This document shows positions 21,224-22,098 of a stretch of DNA of 22,098 bases, one piece after another. Made by a program: the position numbers and the translations under genes. The stretch is from a virus, in IMG/VR virus record IMGVR_UViG_3300017917_003957, positions 1-22,098 of that record, one strand, 5' to 3'. Within the stretch, counting starts at the first letter, position 1, and each line of letters opens with the position of its first letter. The notes beneath the pieces are model-generated. The model did no database searches, was not told the DNA's origin, and was given only the letters and a program-made list of their open reading frames with translations.

Positions 21224-21505
21224 ATGAGAGCAACAGAAATTATTAGAGGCGTTTTAGATCTTATTGATCAAGTTGAATGCGCTCAAGAAACACAAGAAGA
21301 TCCTGTGCAGGGCGCATTTGCACAGTTGTTTTCTCAAATGACAGCAGCAGAACCACAGGGTTACGACAACAGCCCCGATCCTCATATACAAGGGGTTAAC
21401 AGTGTTACAGTGAATGCGGGCGGCGGATTAAATGGTCCTAAAAACCCTGCAGATCTAAGAGCCGATTCTGTGAGCATGTACCCTAACTTTCAAGCCAAGG
21501 AATAA
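21224..21505 (+). CDS. Small virion-associated protein of unknown function
   Basis: 93 residues. It begins MRATEIIRGVLDLIDQVE, an amphipathic helix that shares the Met-Arg-x-x-Glu-Ile/Leu pattern with the two small proteins at 14035 and 14366. The C-terminal half has GYDNSPDPHI, VTVNAGGGLNGPKNPADLRADS and a final SMYPNF. This is a pattern I associate with small conserved proteins of aquatic myoviruses (NSPD, AGGG-NGPK-P-D-R, MYP) that have no assigned role. It is short, with no membrane segment. It lies between a fibre gene and further structural genes, so it is probably a virion component or assembly factor. The next gene starts 2 bases after its stop. Confidence 0.7.
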   Translation: MRATEIIRGVLDLIDQVECAQETQEDPVQGAFAQLFSQMTAAEPQGYDNSPDPHIQGVNSVTVNAGGGLNGPKNPADLRADSVSMYPNFQAKE

Positions 21506-21507
21506 AA

Positions 21508-21798
21508 ATGAGTCGATATCATACCCTTTATGCTAGCAATAGCAGTACACCGAAATTTACCACATTACAAACCGGAGCGGCCAGTGTTAGCACAGCAGTT
21601 ACCGCAAGACGTATCACAGTGGTAACTAACGGAACAAGCCAATTTATGGCTTTCGGAACTAGCACAGTTGCAGCTACTACTGGTAGTTGTGTAATTCCAG
21701 CAAATTCTATGATGGATTTTAATGTAACTACCGGAACGCATGTAGCTTTTATTAGCCCAACAGGCCTAGGTTACGTTACACTTATTGACGCTGATTAA
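21508..21798 (+). CDS. Small beta-rich structural protein
   Basis: 96 residues, rich in Thr, Ser, Ala and Val with alternating hydrophobic residues, so probably an all-beta fold. Typical segments are TAVTARRITVVTNGTSQFMAFGTS, VIPANSMMDFNVTTGTHVAFISPTG and the end GYVTLIDAD. No enzyme motif, signal peptide or membrane segment is present. AAGGA lies 6-8 bases upstream of the ATG. It is in a run of virion genes and is likely a tail, neck or capsid decoration protein. I do not recognise a named family, so the role is inferred from composition and location. Confidence 0.7.
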   Translation: MSRYHTLYASNSSTPKFTTLQTGAASVSTAVTARRITVVTNGTSQFMAFGTSTVAATTGSCVIPANSMMDFNVTTGTHVAFISPTGLGYVTLIDAD

Positions 21799-21801
21799 TA
21801 A

Positions 21802-22098
21802 ATGGCACAAGATCGCTATGCCAACAACAGCACAGCCTATGAACATCCACAGGAGAGCAATCTTCTAAATATTCATAAGGTCATGCAATACAACAGCACG
21901 GGTCAACCTGTTGCTCGTGTTCACGTTGATGGCATAACCTTAGAAGGCGATGTCATTGTTGACACTGTTAATTTAAGCACATCAACACTGGCCGCACTAG
22001 AAACTATAAATGTAATTCAAAGCTCAACTCCCTGGGTAATTACCGGATCAGTAGTTGTTAGCAATTTTACCAGCACTGTTCAAGTTAGCAATACTTTA
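21802..22098 (+). CDS. Structural protein, N-terminal part (3' truncated)
   Basis: The ATG at 21802 opens a frame without stop to the end of the window (99 codons). It starts 3 bases after the previous stop. The N-terminal 45 residues (MAQDRYANNSTAYEHPQESN, HKVMQYNSTGQPVARVHVDG) are polar. The rest is a Val/Thr/Ser-rich beta pattern (VIVDTVNLSTSTLAALETINVIQ, VITGSVVVSNFTSTVQVSNT) like repetitive phage fibre or baseplate proteins. The protein continues beyond the right edge, so its size and domains cannot be judged. A virion protein is likely from composition and neighbours. Confidence 0.65.
   Translation, partial: MAQDRYANNSTAYEHPQESNLLNIHKVMQYNSTGQPVARVHVDGITLEGDVIVDTVNLSTSTLAALETINVIQSSTPWVITGSVVVSNFTSTVQVSNTL

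Noticed and set aside
2-22098. Bacterial chromosome origin, suggested by iscU, iscA, erpA and infA homologues
   Set aside because: Gene order is not that of any bacterial isc or infA locus, genes are phage-compact, and fibre, lysis, ATP-ligase and late promoters indicate a phage. Chimeric assembly cannot be fully excluded without read data.

Overview
The window looks like part of an uncultured T4-like (myovirus-type) bacteriophage genome from an aquatic environment. Supporting this are dense, AT-rich coding with almost no intergenic space, T4-style late promoters (ATAAATA family), a collagen-like fibre protein with an N-terminus typical of aquatic T4-like structural proteins, a lysis pair, an ATP-dependent DNA ligase and several small virion-type proteins. 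Taxonomy is inferred from gene content and family recognition only. The phage IscU keeps an LPPVK (HscA-docking) motif, so a proteobacterial host with an Isc system is plausible. No stretch over 300 bases lacks a gene.

Layout. (1) 2-868: the 3' end of a structural/adhesin-like gene that runs off the left edge. (2) 884-13016: a tightly packed plus-strand cluster of ten carbohydrate- and surface-chemistry genes. It holds a repeat-bearing glycosyltransferase-like protein, two paralogous radical SAM proteins with an N-terminal four-Cys region, a 2-oxoglutarate/Fe(II) oxygenase, two paralogous GT-B-like proteins, a sugar-nucleotide epimerase, two tandem SGNH-hydrolase-like proteins, a nucleotidyltransferase-cupin fusion and a class I methyltransferase. 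Most neighbours overlap or abut, so they are probably co-transcribed. Together they look like a pathway that makes and attaches or modifies a glycan, on the virion or on the host surface. (3) 13055-14026: a sigma70-like promoter, a membrane-anchored SleB-type cell-wall hydrolase and a three-TM holin candidate. (4) 14035-14608: two small proteins whose N-termini resemble the T4 capsid-targeting sequence.

(5) 14593-16184: an iron-sulfur assembly module. On the minus strand the order is a previously uncalled 49-residue peptide with 10 cysteines, then IscU, IscA and an acidic protein of unknown function. Divergently on the plus strand lies a second A-type carrier, ErpA-like. Two overlapping late-promoter-like elements sit between the two arms. 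This module could supply clusters to the two phage radical SAM enzymes. (6) 16188-18012: a strong sigma70-like promoter with an overlapping 10-bp inverted repeat, then DNA ligase, a small conserved protein and a complete homologue of translation initiation factor IF-1. A bidirectional hairpin terminator follows. (7) 18060-18569: a minus-strand HNH nuclease. (8) 18687-22098: virion genes, namely an 840-residue collagen-like fibre with an inserted cupredoxin-like domain, two small proteins and the start of another structural protein cut by the right edge.

Most unusual: the phage Fe-S module with its metallothionein-like peptide, the phage IF-1, the recurrent late-promoter motif placed only a few bases before ATG (predicting leaderless or nearly leaderless mRNAs), the radical SAM/SGNH/glycosyltransferase island, and a candidate type 1 copper site in a collagen-like fibre.
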